Assembly (NCBI GenBank): GCA_015068825.1
Contig: SVJU01000001.1
Coordinates: forward strand, 186,001-250,000
Direction of reading: 5' to 3'
Length of the DNA: 64,000 nt
DNA from: Oscillospiraceae bacterium
GTDB lineage: Bacteria > Bacillota > Clostridia > UMGS1810
The notes under the pieces were generated by a model. That model saw nothing but the letters and a program-made list of their open reading frames with translations, searched no databases and was not told the DNA's origin. Below, in pieces: positions 16,364 through 24,959 of this stretch (positions within the stretch are counted from its first letter, which is position 1; each line of letters begins with the position of its first letter). The translations under genes were made by a program, and so were the position numbers.

Positions 16364-18490
16364 TCATTTTTTTGTAGTTTTTTTACTTTCTTTTTTTGTC
16401 TTTTTTTCAAGCTCTTTTTTTGCCTGACAATCCACGCAGTATTTACCTTTGAATCTTCCCGTTCTCTGGAACATCATACCGCCGCAGTCGGGGCATTTTT
16501 CCTCAAGAGGTTTATCCCAGCTTGTAAAGTCGCATTCAGGATAGTTTTCGCATCCGTAAAATACTTTTCCTGTTTTAGTTTTCTTTTCTATTACAGCATT
16601 GCCGCATTTTGGACACAAAACATCAAGCTTTTTGATGATTGGTTTTGCATTTCTGCATTCGGGAAAACCGGGACATGCAAGAAATTTTCCAAAGCGCCCA
16701 TGTTTATAAACCATAAGACGACCGCATTTGTCACAAACAACATCTGATACTTCGTCTTTAAGTTCAACATTTCCAATTGCATCTTCTGCATTTTTAACGG
16801 TTTTTTCAAAAGGTTTGTAAAAATCGTCTATAACAGTATGCCAGTCAATATCACCATCAGCAATAATATCAAGCTGGTCTTCCATTGCTGCAGTAAAGGT
16901 AACATCAACAATTTCAGGAAAATGTTCCTTCATTATATCGGTAATTATCATTCCAAGCTCGGTTGGTTTAAGCATTTTTTTCTCTCTTAAAACATAACCT
17001 CTTGCAATAATTGTGGTTATTGTAGGAGAGTATGTTGAAGGTCTTCCAATGCCTTTTTCTTCAAGTGCCTTAATAAGGCTTGCTTCGGTGTAACGGCTTG
17101 GTGGCTGAGTAAATTTTTGCTCTGCTTTCAGGTCTTTAAATTTTGGAACATCGCCAACTGATAAAGGCGGAAGTTTCTTTTCAGTTTCTTCCTTCTGGTC
17201 AACACCCTCTGTGTAGAGAGTTGTGAAACCGTCAAATTTAACAGTAGATCCGTTTGCTTTGAATGTATATGAATTTGCTTCAATTGTAGCCGAAACAGAA
17301 TCGTAAACTACATTTGACATCTGACTTGATAAAAATCTTTCCCATACAAGTTTATATAGCTTAAACTGGTCTGCAGAAAGATTATCCTTTATTTTTGCAG
17401 GAGATAAATCAAGCGATGTAGGACGGATTGCTTCGTGAGCATCCTGTGCATCTTTTTTTGTTTTATAGATTCTTGGCGAAGAAGTTATATATTCCTTACC
17501 AAAGGTTTTTTCAATATAATTTCGTGCCACAAACTGGAATTCTGTTGATATTCTTAATGAGTCTGTTCTCATATAGGTAATAAGGCCAACTAATCCTTTG
17601 CCAGAAATGTTTACGCCTTCATAAAGCTGTTGTGCAGCCTGCATAGTTCTTTTTGTTGTAAAACCTAATTTTCTTGCTGCTTCCTGCTGGAGTGTACTTG
17701 TTGTAAACGGAGGAGCAGGGGATTTTTGTTTTACACTTTCTTTTACATCGGTAACAGTAAAACTGGCACCTTCAAGTGCTGATAAAATTTTATCTGTATC
17801 AGCTTTTGTTTTAAGATCTTGCTTTTTATCGCCTTTGCCATAAAATTTTGCAACAAAGCTTTTTTTATCTTTTATAAGATGTAAATCAATTGTCCAGTAT
17901 TCTTCTTCAATAAAATCATTTATTTCGTTTTCTCTGTCGCAGATAAGGCGTGTTGCAACTGATTGAACACGGCCTGCACTAAGTCCTTTTTTAACCTTTT
18001 TCCATAAAATCGGACTTATTTTATAACCCACAATTCTGTCAAGAATTCTTCTTGCCTGCTGAGCATCAACCAAATCTATGTTGATTTTTCTTGGTGTTTT
18101 AATAGCACTTGTTACGGCGGTTTTGGTTATTTCGTTAAAGGTTATACGACATTTTTCGTTTTCGCCAATATCAAGAACGTGAGCAAGGTGCCAGGAGATT
18201 GCCTCGCCTTCACGGTCAGGGTCAGTTGCAAGATATACTTTTTCCGAAAGCTTTGCCTCCTTTTTAAGAGAGTTTACAAGCTCGGCCTTGCCTCTTATTG
18301 TAATGTATTTAGGCTCAAAATTGTTTTCGGTATCTATTCCGAGCTGGCTTTTAGGAAGGTCTATAAGATGACCCATACTTGCCATAATCTTATAATCTTT
18401 TCCAAGATATTTTTTAATTGTTCCTGCTTTTGCAGGTGACTCAACTATAACTAATTTTCCCTTTTTTGCTTCCTTTGTTCTGGTAGCCAT
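16364..18490 (-). CDS. topA: DNA topoisomerase I
   Basis: 708 residues. Relaxes negative supercoils. TOPRIM domain at the N-terminus (LVIVESPAKAGTIKKYLG; DPDREGEAISWHL with the acidic metal site), catalytic Tyr in GLVGLITYMRTDSLRIS (near 310), then ALEEKGIGRPSTYSPTI. Three C-terminal zinc fingers of the CxxC type start near 583 (CDKCGRLM..CPGFPEC, CPKCGNAV..CENYPEC, CPDCGGMM..CVDC); the last is short. A Lys-rich tail (about 690-708) ends it. Its start follows dprA by 23 bases, the dprA-topA-trmFO order that is widespread in Firmicutes. Confidence 0.97.
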   Translation of the reverse strand: MATRTKEAKKGKLVIVESPAKAGTIKKYLGKDYKIMASMGHLIDLPKSQLGIDTENNFEPKYITIRGKAELVNSLKKEAKLSEKVYLATDPDREGEAISWHLAHVLDIGENEKCRITFNEITKTAVTSAIKTPRKINIDLVDAQQARRILDRIVGYKISPILWKKVKKGLSAGRVQSVATRLICDRENEINDFIEEEYWTIDLHLIKDKKSFVAKFYGKGDKKQDLKTKADTDKILSALEGASFTVTDVKESVKQKSPAPPFTTSTLQQEAARKLGFTTKRTMQAAQQLYEGVNISGKGLVGLITYMRTDSLRISTEFQFVARNYIEKTFGKEYITSSPRIYKTKKDAQDAHEAIRPTSLDLSPAKIKDNLSADQFKLYKLVWERFLSSQMSNVVYDSVSATIEANSYTFKANGSTVKFDGFTTLYTEGVDQKEETEKKLPPLSVGDVPKFKDLKAEQKFTQPPSRYTEASLIKALEEKGIGRPSTYSPTITTIIARGYVLREKKMLKPTELGMIITDIMKEHFPEIVDVTFTAAMEDQLDIIADGDIDWHTVIDDFYKPFEKTVKNAEDAIGNVELKDEVSDVVCDKCGRLMVYKHGRFGKFLACPGFPECRNAKPIIKKLDVLCPKCGNAVIEKKTKTGKVFYGCENYPECDFTSWDKPLEEKCPDCGGMMFQRTGRFKGKYCVDCQAKKELEKKTKKESKKTTKK

Positions 18491-18513
18491 TAATTATTGA
18501 AACCTCCTGATAT

Positions 18514-19626
18514 TTAAATTGAAAGAGCATACATATTTCCTGCAGTAGAGTATATTTTTTCATCAACTTCAAGCATTAAAAGAATTTCGCTTAATTCCGA
18601 AAAATCAAGATTTGTTAATTCAAGTATTTTATCAATGTGCACAGGCTCGCCGCCTAAAACCGATAAAACAAGTTTTTCTTTGTCAGAAAATTCTTCATTT
18701 TTGTTATCTGATATGTTTTCTTTATCGAATGAACTTTTTTTACGGTTGTCTGTATAATGGCACAGTATATCATCAGCCTCTGTAACAACATAAGCGCATT
18801 CTTTTATAAGTGAATTTGTACCTTTAGAGTATAAAGAATTAATATTTCCCGGAACTGCAAAAACATCGCGGTTTGTTTCATTTGCAATGTTTGCTGTAAT
18901 AAGTGAGCCGCTGTCGAAGGCTGCTTCAACAACAACTGTACCTCTGCATATACCGCTTATTATACGGTTTCTTTCGGGGAAATGATGTTTTAAAGGTTCG
19001 GTGTTAGGTGGATATTCACTTATTACCATACCCGTTTCCATAATTTTTTTCATTAAGCTGGCATTTGACTGTGGATAAACTCTGTTTATACCGCAACCAA
19101 GAACTGCAACCGTTATGCCTCTTGCTTCAAGTGCACCCTTGTGTGCGGCAGTATCTATTCCGTAAGCCATACCGCTTACAATAATAATACCACTTTTTGC
19201 TATATCGTATGCTAAATTTTTTGCGCAGTTTAATCCGTATTCGGTTGCTTTTCTGGCACCAACCATTGCAACACATGTAAAATTGTTAAGATTAACAAAT
19301 TTACCTCTGCAATAGAGAACATACGGATAATCATAAGTTTGTTTTAAAAGATGTGGATATTCTTCTTCATTATCTGATGTTACAATTTTTACCTGATTGT
19401 CAGACAATGTTTTTATAAAATCGTCTATCCCGTTCATAGTTTTATTAGCAAGTTTTTCTCTTTCTTCATCGGTTAAAAATTTAAAAGGTTTGAATTTATT
19501 AAAATCAGCTTCATATATATTATCAACGGATTTAAATATTTCAAGAAGCGCTTTTATTTTTTTACGGCTTATCGCACATCTTACAGTAAGCCATAACCAT
19601 TTTTTGATGTTATTGTTATTGTTCAT
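18514..19626 (-). CDS. dprA: DNA-processing protein A (DprA/Smf)
   Basis: 370 residues. Binds single-stranded DNA and loads RecA during transformation. Extended Rossmann fold (about 95-305) with VAMVGARKATEYG, IIVSGMAYGIDTAAHKGALEA, VLGCGINRVYPQSN, FPERNRIISG and VVVEAAFDSGSLITANIANE; C-terminal winged helix (about 310-370, DKEKLVLSVLGGEPVHIDKILELT) and an N-terminal helical region. The N-terminus is unusually Asn-rich (MNNNNN). It is first of the dprA-topA unit. No com genes are in the window. Confidence 0.95.
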   Translation of the reverse strand: MNNNNNIKKWLWLTVRCAISRKKIKALLEIFKSVDNIYEADFNKFKPFKFLTDEEREKLANKTMNGIDDFIKTLSDNQVKIVTSDNEEEYPHLLKQTYDYPYVLYCRGKFVNLNNFTCVAMVGARKATEYGLNCAKNLAYDIAKSGIIIVSGMAYGIDTAAHKGALEARGITVAVLGCGINRVYPQSNASLMKKIMETGMVISEYPPNTEPLKHHFPERNRIISGICRGTVVVEAAFDSGSLITANIANETNRDVFAVPGNINSLYSKGTNSLIKECAYVVTEADDILCHYTDNRKKSSFDKENISDNKNEEFSDKEKLVLSVLGGEPVHIDKILELTNLDFSELSEILLMLEVDEKIYSTAGNMYALSI

Positions 19627-19727
19627 TTCAGCCTCCGAAAGTTTCTACTATTTTATACACTACAATAAAAATTATAATTTGTAAAGACTTTTTTTCAAAA
19701 ACTTTTTTAAAAACAGGAGATTTGAAA

Positions 19728-19817
19728 ATGCCAAAACATTTGAAAATGATAAAACGTTTGTGGAAAATCACCAAAAAAAATAGGGCGAGAAAATTTTTTT
19801 GTGCAAATTGCATATAA
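19728..19817 (+). CDS. Possible small basic peptide (29 residues)
   Basis: Between dprA and the EF-G-like gene (a gap of about 310 bases) a short frame starts with ATG at 19728, preceded by AGGAGA with an 8-base spacing. It encodes 29 residues, rich in Lys/Arg with two Cys in the last five (CANC). No related protein is known to me and no promoter was found. The good ribosome-binding site is the only support, so this may be chance. The rest of the gap is A/T-rich and shows nothing else. Confidence 0.25.
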   Translation: MPKHLKMIKRLWKITKKNRARKFFCANCI

Positions 19818-19936
19818 AAATGGTGAAATTTTGGTTATTATATTTTTCGCGTTTTAAAGGAATAAGCATATATAAAACAGAATTATAAATAAGTATAACA
19901 GTTTTTTTTACAATATTATATAAGGAGGAAAGGAAA

Positions 19937-22012
19937 ATGTTTGACTATGAAACCAAAAACTTAAGAAATGTGTGCCTTATCGGGCATGGAAACGCAGGTA
20001 AAACTTCGCTGTGTGAAGCGCTTCTTTATAAATCAGGAGCATCAGACAGATTAGGAAAAGTTCTTGACGGAAATACCGTATCGGATTACGATCCTGAGGA
20101 GATTAAAAGAAAAATTTCGATTAATACTACACTTGCACCGCTTGAGTGGAAGAATGTTAAAATTAATATTATAGACACACCCGGATATTTTGATTTTATA
20201 GGCGAACAGTTAGAGGGTGTTGAGGCTTCGGATAATGCACTTATTATGGTAAGTGGTAAATCGGGCGTTAGTGCAGGAACAGAGCGTTCGTGGGATTTTG
20301 CACAGAAAAATAAGCTTCCTGTTATGTTTTTTGTCAATAAAATAGACGACCATAAAGCAGATTATCAGAAAACACTTAACGAACTTAAAGAACACTTTGG
20401 AAAATCTGTCGCACCGTGTTTGTTCCCAATTAAAGACGGTGACGATTTTATAGGATTTATAGATATTATTTCAATGCAGGCTAAAATGTTCAAAAAAGAC
20501 GGAAGCATTTCTTTTGAAGAAATTCCTGATGATATGAAAGATATTGCCCGTGAGAACAGAGATATGCTTATGGAGGCTGTTGCTGAGGTTAGCGAAGAGT
20601 TTATGGAAAAATTCTTTGAAGGCGAAGAATTTACCGATGAAGAAATTACATACGCACTAAAAGTTGGTGTTAAAGAAGGTAATTTTGTACCTGTTCTTTG
20701 TGGCTCGGTGCTTAAAGGAATAGGTGTTGAAATACTTCTTGATTATATGAGGAAATATTTTGCAAGTCCGTGCGAGCACGATGCACCTATAGGTGAAGAT
20801 CCAAAAACAGGCGAGCCTGTAGAAATTGAGATTGACAAGGATAAACCGCTTTGTGCAAAGGTGTTTAAAACAATTGTTGACCCATATATCGGAAAAATGT
20901 CGTTTATTAAAGTTATATCAGGAACACTTACTCTTGATTCTACTGTGCTTAATGCAAACAAAGGCGAAAATGAAAAAATCTCAAAACTATTTGTTTTAAG
21001 AGGTAAAAAACAGATTGATGTTCCAAAGCTTTATGCAGGTGATATTGGTGCTACAACAAAGCTTGCAGTTACCGATACATCTGATACACTTTGCTCACCA
21101 AAAATGCCTGTTGTATTAGAAAAAATAGAATTCCCTGAGCCTGTTTTGTCACTTGCTGTACTTCCAAAAGCAAAAGGTGATGAAGAAAAAATCAGCTCGG
21201 GACTAAATAAGCTTTTAGAAGAAGACCCGACATTTAAGGTTATTCAGAATAAAGAAACTCATCAGACAATTGTTGCAGGAACAGGCGAACAGCATCTTAA
21301 CATCATAACTACAAAACTTCAGACAAAATTTGGTGTAGGTGTTGATTTGGTTGAGCCAAAAATTGCTTACAGAGAAACAATCAAGAAAAAGGTTAAAGTT
21401 GAAGGAAAACATAAAAAACAATCAGGTGGTCATGGTCAGTATGGTCATGTCTGGATTGAATTTGAACCTTGCGATTCTGAAACACTTGTATTTGAAGAAA
21501 AAATCTTTGGCGGAAGTGTTCCTAAAAACTTCTTCCCTGCAGTAGAAAAAGGTCTTCGTGACAGTGTTGTTCATGGTGTTCTGGCAGGATATCCCGTTGT
21601 AAATTTAAAAGCTACATTGGTAGATGGTTCTTACCATAGTGTAGACTCATCTGAAATGGCATTTAAAACTGCTGCAAACCTTGCATATAAAGAAGGCCTT
21701 AAACAGGCAAATCCAGTTTTGTTAGAGCCTGTTGGCAAACTTAAAGTAGTTGCAAAAGACGAATATACAGGCGATATTGTTGGTGATATCAACAAACGCC
21801 GTGGAAAAGTTATGGGAATGAATCCTGTTTCCAAAGGCATTACAGAGGTTGAAGCCGAAGTTCCAATGGGCGAAATGGCAAAATATGCTATTGATTTAAG
21901 AGCATTAACAAACGGCAGAGGAAAATTCTCATTCAAATTTGACCACTACGAAGAAGCACCTTTTAATATTTGTGAAAAGGTTGTTGCAGAAAGTAAAGAA
22001 AGTCAGAAATAA
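19937..22012 (+). CDS. Elongation factor G-like GTPase (EF-G paralogue)
   Basis: 691 residues. Five-domain EF-G architecture: G domain with P-loop GHGNAGKTS (about 16-24), switch II DTPGYFDF, and NKID; domain II near 300-390 (CAKVFKTIVDPYIGKMSFIKVISG); domains III-V with GEQHLNIITTKL, HKKQSGGHGQYGHVWIEFEP and KGITEVEAEVPMGEMAKYAIDLRALTNGRGKFSF. The P-loop AHxDAGKTT of housekeeping EF-G is replaced by GHGNAGKTS and the gene is not in a str operon, which marks it as one of the EF-G-like paralogues (EF-G2 type) of Firmicutes. A ribosomal role other than normal translocation is likely but not shown. It has a good AGGAGG ribosome-binding site and its own terminator. Confidence 0.9.
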   Translation: MFDYETKNLRNVCLIGHGNAGKTSLCEALLYKSGASDRLGKVLDGNTVSDYDPEEIKRKISINTTLAPLEWKNVKINIIDTPGYFDFIGEQLEGVEASDNALIMVSGKSGVSAGTERSWDFAQKNKLPVMFFVNKIDDHKADYQKTLNELKEHFGKSVAPCLFPIKDGDDFIGFIDIISMQAKMFKKDGSISFEEIPDDMKDIARENRDMLMEAVAEVSEEFMEKFFEGEEFTDEEITYALKVGVKEGNFVPVLCGSVLKGIGVEILLDYMRKYFASPCEHDAPIGEDPKTGEPVEIEIDKDKPLCAKVFKTIVDPYIGKMSFIKVISGTLTLDSTVLNANKGENEKISKLFVLRGKKQIDVPKLYAGDIGATTKLAVTDTSDTLCSPKMPVVLEKIEFPEPVLSLAVLPKAKGDEEKISSGLNKLLEEDPTFKVIQNKETHQTIVAGTGEQHLNIITTKLQTKFGVGVDLVEPKIAYRETIKKKVKVEGKHKKQSGGHGQYGHVWIEFEPCDSETLVFEEKIFGGSVPKNFFPAVEKGLRDSVVHGVLAGYPVVNLKATLVDGSYHSVDSSEMAFKTAANLAYKEGLKQANPVLLEPVGKLKVVAKDEYTGDIVGDINKRRGKVMGMNPVSKGITEVEAEVPMGEMAKYAIDLRALTNGRGKFSFKFDHYEEAPFNICEKVVAESKESQK

Positions 22013-22019
22013 TTAATTC

Positions 22020-22052
22020 GGGGCGGATGTATATATATCCGCCTCGTTTTTT
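22020..22052 (+). terminator. Terminator of the EF-G-like gene
   Basis: GGGGCGGAT and ATCCGCCTC pair around an alternating T/A loop, followed by TTTTTT. Confidence 0.8.
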
Positions 22053-22070
22053 GTATAAATTAAATTTGTG

Positions 22071-22099
22071 TTGCAATTTATGTAAAAATAGTGTAAAAT
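22071..22099 (+). promoter_or_regulatory. SigA-type promoter of argH
   Basis: TTGCAA at 22071-22076 and TAAAAT at 22094-22099 are 17 bases apart. The start codon is 32 bases downstream; no T-box or ARG-box-like structure fits in this short leader. Confidence 0.65.
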
Positions 22100-22131
22100 A
22101 TTTGTTATTACGAATTGGGAGGCTTAAATTT

Positions 22132-23511
22132 ATGAAGCTTTGGGGTGGCCGTTTTGAAAAAGGCACAGATGAACTTGTAAACGATTTTAATTCGTCAATA
22201 CGATTTGATAAAAGAATGTATAAGCAGGATATTTTGGGTAGTGTTGCACACGCAACAATGCTTGGAAACTGTGGTGTTATTACAAAAGAAGAAAGTGAGC
22301 TTATTGTAAAAACACTTTACATTATATTGGAAGAAATTGAAAACGGTAAGGCTGAATTTTTGATTGATGCCGAAGATATTCATATGAATATTGAAACAAT
22401 GCTTATTGCTAAAATAGGTGATACCGGAAAAAAACTTCATACAGGCAGAAGCAGAAATGATCAGGTTGCACTTGATATAAGAATGTATTTAAGAGATGAA
22501 ATTGATGAAATTCTTATTATGATAAAAAATCTTCTTTTGTCACTTTCAAAAATTGCAGGCGATAATTTAGAAACAATAATGCCTGGTTATACACATCTTC
22601 AAAAAGCACAGCCTATAACACTTGCACACCACATTTGCGCATATATAGAAATGTTCTCGCGTGATACTTTAAGACTTAAAGATACCCGAAAAAGAATGAA
22701 CATTATGCCACTTGGTTCAGGAGCACTTGCAGCAACAACATATCCTTTTGACAGAGAATTTGTTGCAGAAAAGCTTTCATTTGATGATATTACATATAAC
22801 TCTTTAGATGGCGTATCCGACAGAGATTTTGTAATTGAGCTTGCAGGAAGTCTTTCTATTATTATGATGCATTTATCGCGTTTTTGCGAAGAACTTATTT
22901 TGTGGAATACAAACGAATTTTCTTTTGTTGAAATGGATGATTCCTGTTCAACGGGAAGCTCTATTATGCCACAGAAGAAAAATCCTGATGTTGCAGAATT
23001 AATACGAGGAAAAGTCGGCAGAGTTTATGGCGATTTGATGAGCATTTTAACAACTATGAAGGGAATCCCGCTTGCATACAATAAAGATATGCAGGAAGAT
23101 AAAGAGTGCATTTTTGATGCGGTTGATACAGTAAAGCTTTGCCTTCCTGTGTTTACAAAAATGCTTGACACAATGAAGCTTAATAAAGAAAATATGCTAA
23201 AAGGCGCAAGTGGCGGATTTACCAATGCTACCGATGTTGCAGATTATCTTGTAAGAAAAAACATTCCGTTCAGACAGGCGCATGAGATTGTTGGTAAAAT
23301 GGTGCTTTATGCAACAAAGACAAATAAAGCACTTGATGAATTTACAATGGAAGAATTTAAAAATTGCAGTAATAAAATAGAAGATGACATTTATGAAGCA
23401 ATTAATTTAAAAACCTGTGTTGAGGGCAGAAAAATAATTGGTGGTCCTGCAAAAGATGCGGTTTTAAAAACACTTGATAAATGTAAAACTTTTATTGAAA
23501 AAGAATTTTAA
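22132..23511 (+). CDS. argH: Argininosuccinate lyase
   Basis: 459 residues. Splits argininosuccinate into arginine and fumarate, the last step of arginine synthesis. MKLWGGRFEKGTDELVNDFNSS, HTGRSRNDQVALDIRMYLRD (catalytic region 1), GYTHLQKAQPITLAHH and the signature loop GSSIMPQKKNPDVAELIRGK (catalytic Ser in the first three residues) are all present. The ATG at 22132 has TTGGGAGG before it; a longer frame from 22027 runs through the terminator and promoter and is wrong. No other arg gene is adjacent, so citrulline/argininosuccinate must come from elsewhere. Confidence 0.97.
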   Translation: MKLWGGRFEKGTDELVNDFNSSIRFDKRMYKQDILGSVAHATMLGNCGVITKEESELIVKTLYIILEEIENGKAEFLIDAEDIHMNIETMLIAKIGDTGKKLHTGRSRNDQVALDIRMYLRDEIDEILIMIKNLLLSLSKIAGDNLETIMPGYTHLQKAQPITLAHHICAYIEMFSRDTLRLKDTRKRMNIMPLGSGALAATTYPFDREFVAEKLSFDDITYNSLDGVSDRDFVIELAGSLSIIMMHLSRFCEELILWNTNEFSFVEMDDSCSTGSSIMPQKKNPDVAELIRGKVGRVYGDLMSILTTMKGIPLAYNKDMQEDKECIFDAVDTVKLCLPVFTKMLDTMKLNKENMLKGASGGFTNATDVADYLVRKNIPFRQAHEIVGKMVLYATKTNKALDEFTMEEFKNCSNKIEDDIYEAINLKTCVEGRKIIGGPAKDAVLKTLDKCKTFIEKEF

Positions 23512-23518
23512 AAAACTA

Positions 23519-23547
23519 TTGACAAATTTTGTTTGTTATGCTATTAT
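23519..23547 (+). promoter_or_regulatory. SigA-type promoter of infC-rpmI-rplT
   Basis: Consensus TTGACA (23519-23524), 17-base spacer, TATTAT (23542-23547), preceded by TGC (extended -10). It starts within 8 bases of the argH stop. Confidence 0.75.
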
Positions 23548-23550
23548 ATT

Positions 23551-23700
23551 TAAGCGGTTAAGGTTTGCAGTGCAAACAAAACCATTATTTAAAGTAGAAG
23601 ATCCACTTCTCACCTTACGGTTTAAAGGTATCGGTAAGGTTCAATGCTTAATTCGATCTTATTGGGGCAGGTGGATTTTCACCTGCTTTTTTATTTTTTT
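23551..23700 (+). ncRNA. L20 leader (ribosomal protein autoregulatory leader of infC-rpmI-rplT)
   Basis: The untranslated leader holds GTTTGCAGTGCAAAC-type and CCACTTCTCACC/GGTAAGG elements, followed by a clear terminator GCAGGTG-GATTTT-CACCTGC with a T tract (23667-23700) just before the infC ribosome-binding site. In Firmicutes excess L20 binds such a leader and promotes premature termination. Call rests on gene context, the conserved terminator sequence and layout; covariance-model scoring was not possible. Confidence 0.7.
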
Positions 23701-23717
23701 ATTGGAGGTGCTTTATC

Positions 23718-24227
23718 ATCAGTAATAAAGAATTAATGATTAACGAAGAAATTAAAGACAAAGAGGTCAGAGTAATTGGAAATGACGGCGACCAGCTTGG
23801 TGTTATGAGTGCAAAAGAGGCGTTGGACCTTGCAGATAAACATGGTCTTGACCTTGTAAAAATTGCTCCTCAGGCAACTCCGCCCGTTTGCAAAATTATG
23901 GACTATGGCAAATATAAGTTCGAGCTTGCAAAACGAGACAGAGAAACCAGAAAAAACCAAAAGGTTGTTAATGTTAAGGAAATCCGTCTTTCACCTTCGA
24001 TTGATACAAACGACTTTAATACCAAGGTTAATCATGCAGTTAAATTTATAAAATCGGGTGATAAAGTTAAAGTAACTGTAAGATTTCGTGGCAGAGAGGT
24101 TAACCACTCTTCACTTGGAACTACTCTTTTGGAAAAGTTCTCTGAGGCTATTTCGGAAGTTGCAGTTGTTGAAAAGGGTGCTAAACTCGAAGGCAAGAAT
24201 ATGTCTATGGTTATTGCTCCAAAGTAA
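23718..24227 (+). CDS. infC: Translation initiation factor IF-3
   Basis: About 169 residues. N-domain NEEIKDKEVRVIGNDGDQLGVM, linker helix and C-domain EIRLSPSIDTNDFNTKVNHAVKFIKSGDKVKVTVRFRGRE are all clear. IF-3 proteins of Clostridia start with about SKELxINEEI; here this is read from an ATC at 23718 (ATC AGT AAT AAA GAA TTA ATG), with GGAGGTG at 23704-23710 8 bases before it. The ATG at 23736 would be too far from that site and would remove the conserved start. infC is known for AUU/AUC/AUA starts, which let IF-3 repress its own translation. rpmI and rplT follow. Confidence 0.95.
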   Translation: MSNKELMINEEIKDKEVRVIGNDGDQLGVMSAKEALDLADKHGLDLVKIAPQATPPVCKIMDYGKYKFELAKRDRETRKNQKVVNVKEIRLSPSIDTNDFNTKVNHAVKFIKSGDKVKVTVRFRGREVNHSSLGTTLLEKFSEAISEVAVVEKGAKLEGKNMSMVIAPK

Positions 24228-24296
24228 TTTAAATAATATATCTTTACTTAAGATTATATTTAACTTAAAATTTATTTAGAAGGGAGTTACATTAAT

Positions 24297-24494
24297 ATGC
24301 CTAAAATCAAAACTCACAAAGCTTCGGCTAAAAGATTCAGCCTTACCAAAAGCGGCAAGGTAAAAAGAGGTCAGGCTTACAGAAGTCATATTTTGACTAA
24401 AAAATCTACAAAGAGAAAAAGAGGATTAAGAAAATCCGCTTATGCTTCAGTTGCTAACGAGGCAACAATCAAGAGATTGATATTGTATAAATAA
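24297..24494 (+). CDS. rpmI: 50S ribosomal protein L35
   Basis: 65 residues. [24 protein letters not shown] is the typical L35 start, and the rest is Lys/Arg-rich with LRKSAYAS and a C-terminal IKRLILYK. It binds 23S rRNA in the large subunit. AGAAGGGAG precedes the ATG. The 69-base gap after infC has no terminator. Confidence 0.97.
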   Translation: MPKIKTHKASAKRFSLTKSGKVKRGQAYRSHILTKKSTKRKRGLRKSAYASVANEATIKRLILYK

Positions 24495-24517
24495 TATAGA
24501 GAAGGAGTGAATTCACA

Positions 24518-24871
24518 ATGGCTAGAGTTAAAGGCGCATTAGCTACAAGAAAAAGACGTAAAAGAGTTTTAAAACTTGCCAAAGGTTACAGAGGCGCAAA
24601 AAGCAAATTATTCAGAACCGCGAAACAGGCTGTAATGAAATCGCTTGTTTATGCATATACAGGTAGAAAATTAAGAAAAAGAGATTTCCGCAGACTTTGG
24701 ATTACAAGAATCAGTGCTGCTGCTAAAATGAACGATATTAACTATTCAAGATTTATGAATGGTCTTAAAAAAGCTAATATCGATATGAACAGAAAAATGC
24801 TTTCTGAAATCGCTATTTCAGATCCAAAAGCATTTGCTGAATTAGTAGAAAAAGCAAAAGCTGCTCTTTAA
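24518..24871 (+). CDS. rplT: 50S ribosomal protein L20
   Basis: 117 residues, standard length. [29 protein letters not shown], the basic extended N-terminal helix, and the globular part ([44 protein letters not shown]) are unmistakable. Besides its role in assembling 23S rRNA it is the repressor that acts on the leader of this operon in Firmicutes. Confidence 0.98.
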   Translation: MARVKGALATRKRRKRVLKLAKGYRGAKSKLFRTAKQAVMKSLVYAYTGRKLRKRDFRRLWITRISAAAKMNDINYSRFMNGLKKANIDMNRKMLSEIAISDPKAFAELVEKAKAAL

Positions 24872-24886
24872 TAGTTGACTTTAATT

Positions 24887-24923
24887 CCGCTATGTGTTTT
24901 AATTAAGCATATAGCGGTTTTGC
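24887..24923 (+). terminator. Terminator of the infC operon
   Basis: CCGCTATGTG pairs with GCATATAGCGG, then TTTTGCATTTT. Located 16 bases after the rplT stop. Confidence 0.75.
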
Positions 24924-24959
24924 ATTTTATATAAAAATTATTAAAGGATTGATAAATAA

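Noticed and set aside
22027..22131. 35-codon N-terminal extension of argH
   Set aside because: It reads through the preceding terminator and the argH promoter; ATG 22132 has the ribosome-binding site and the conserved start.
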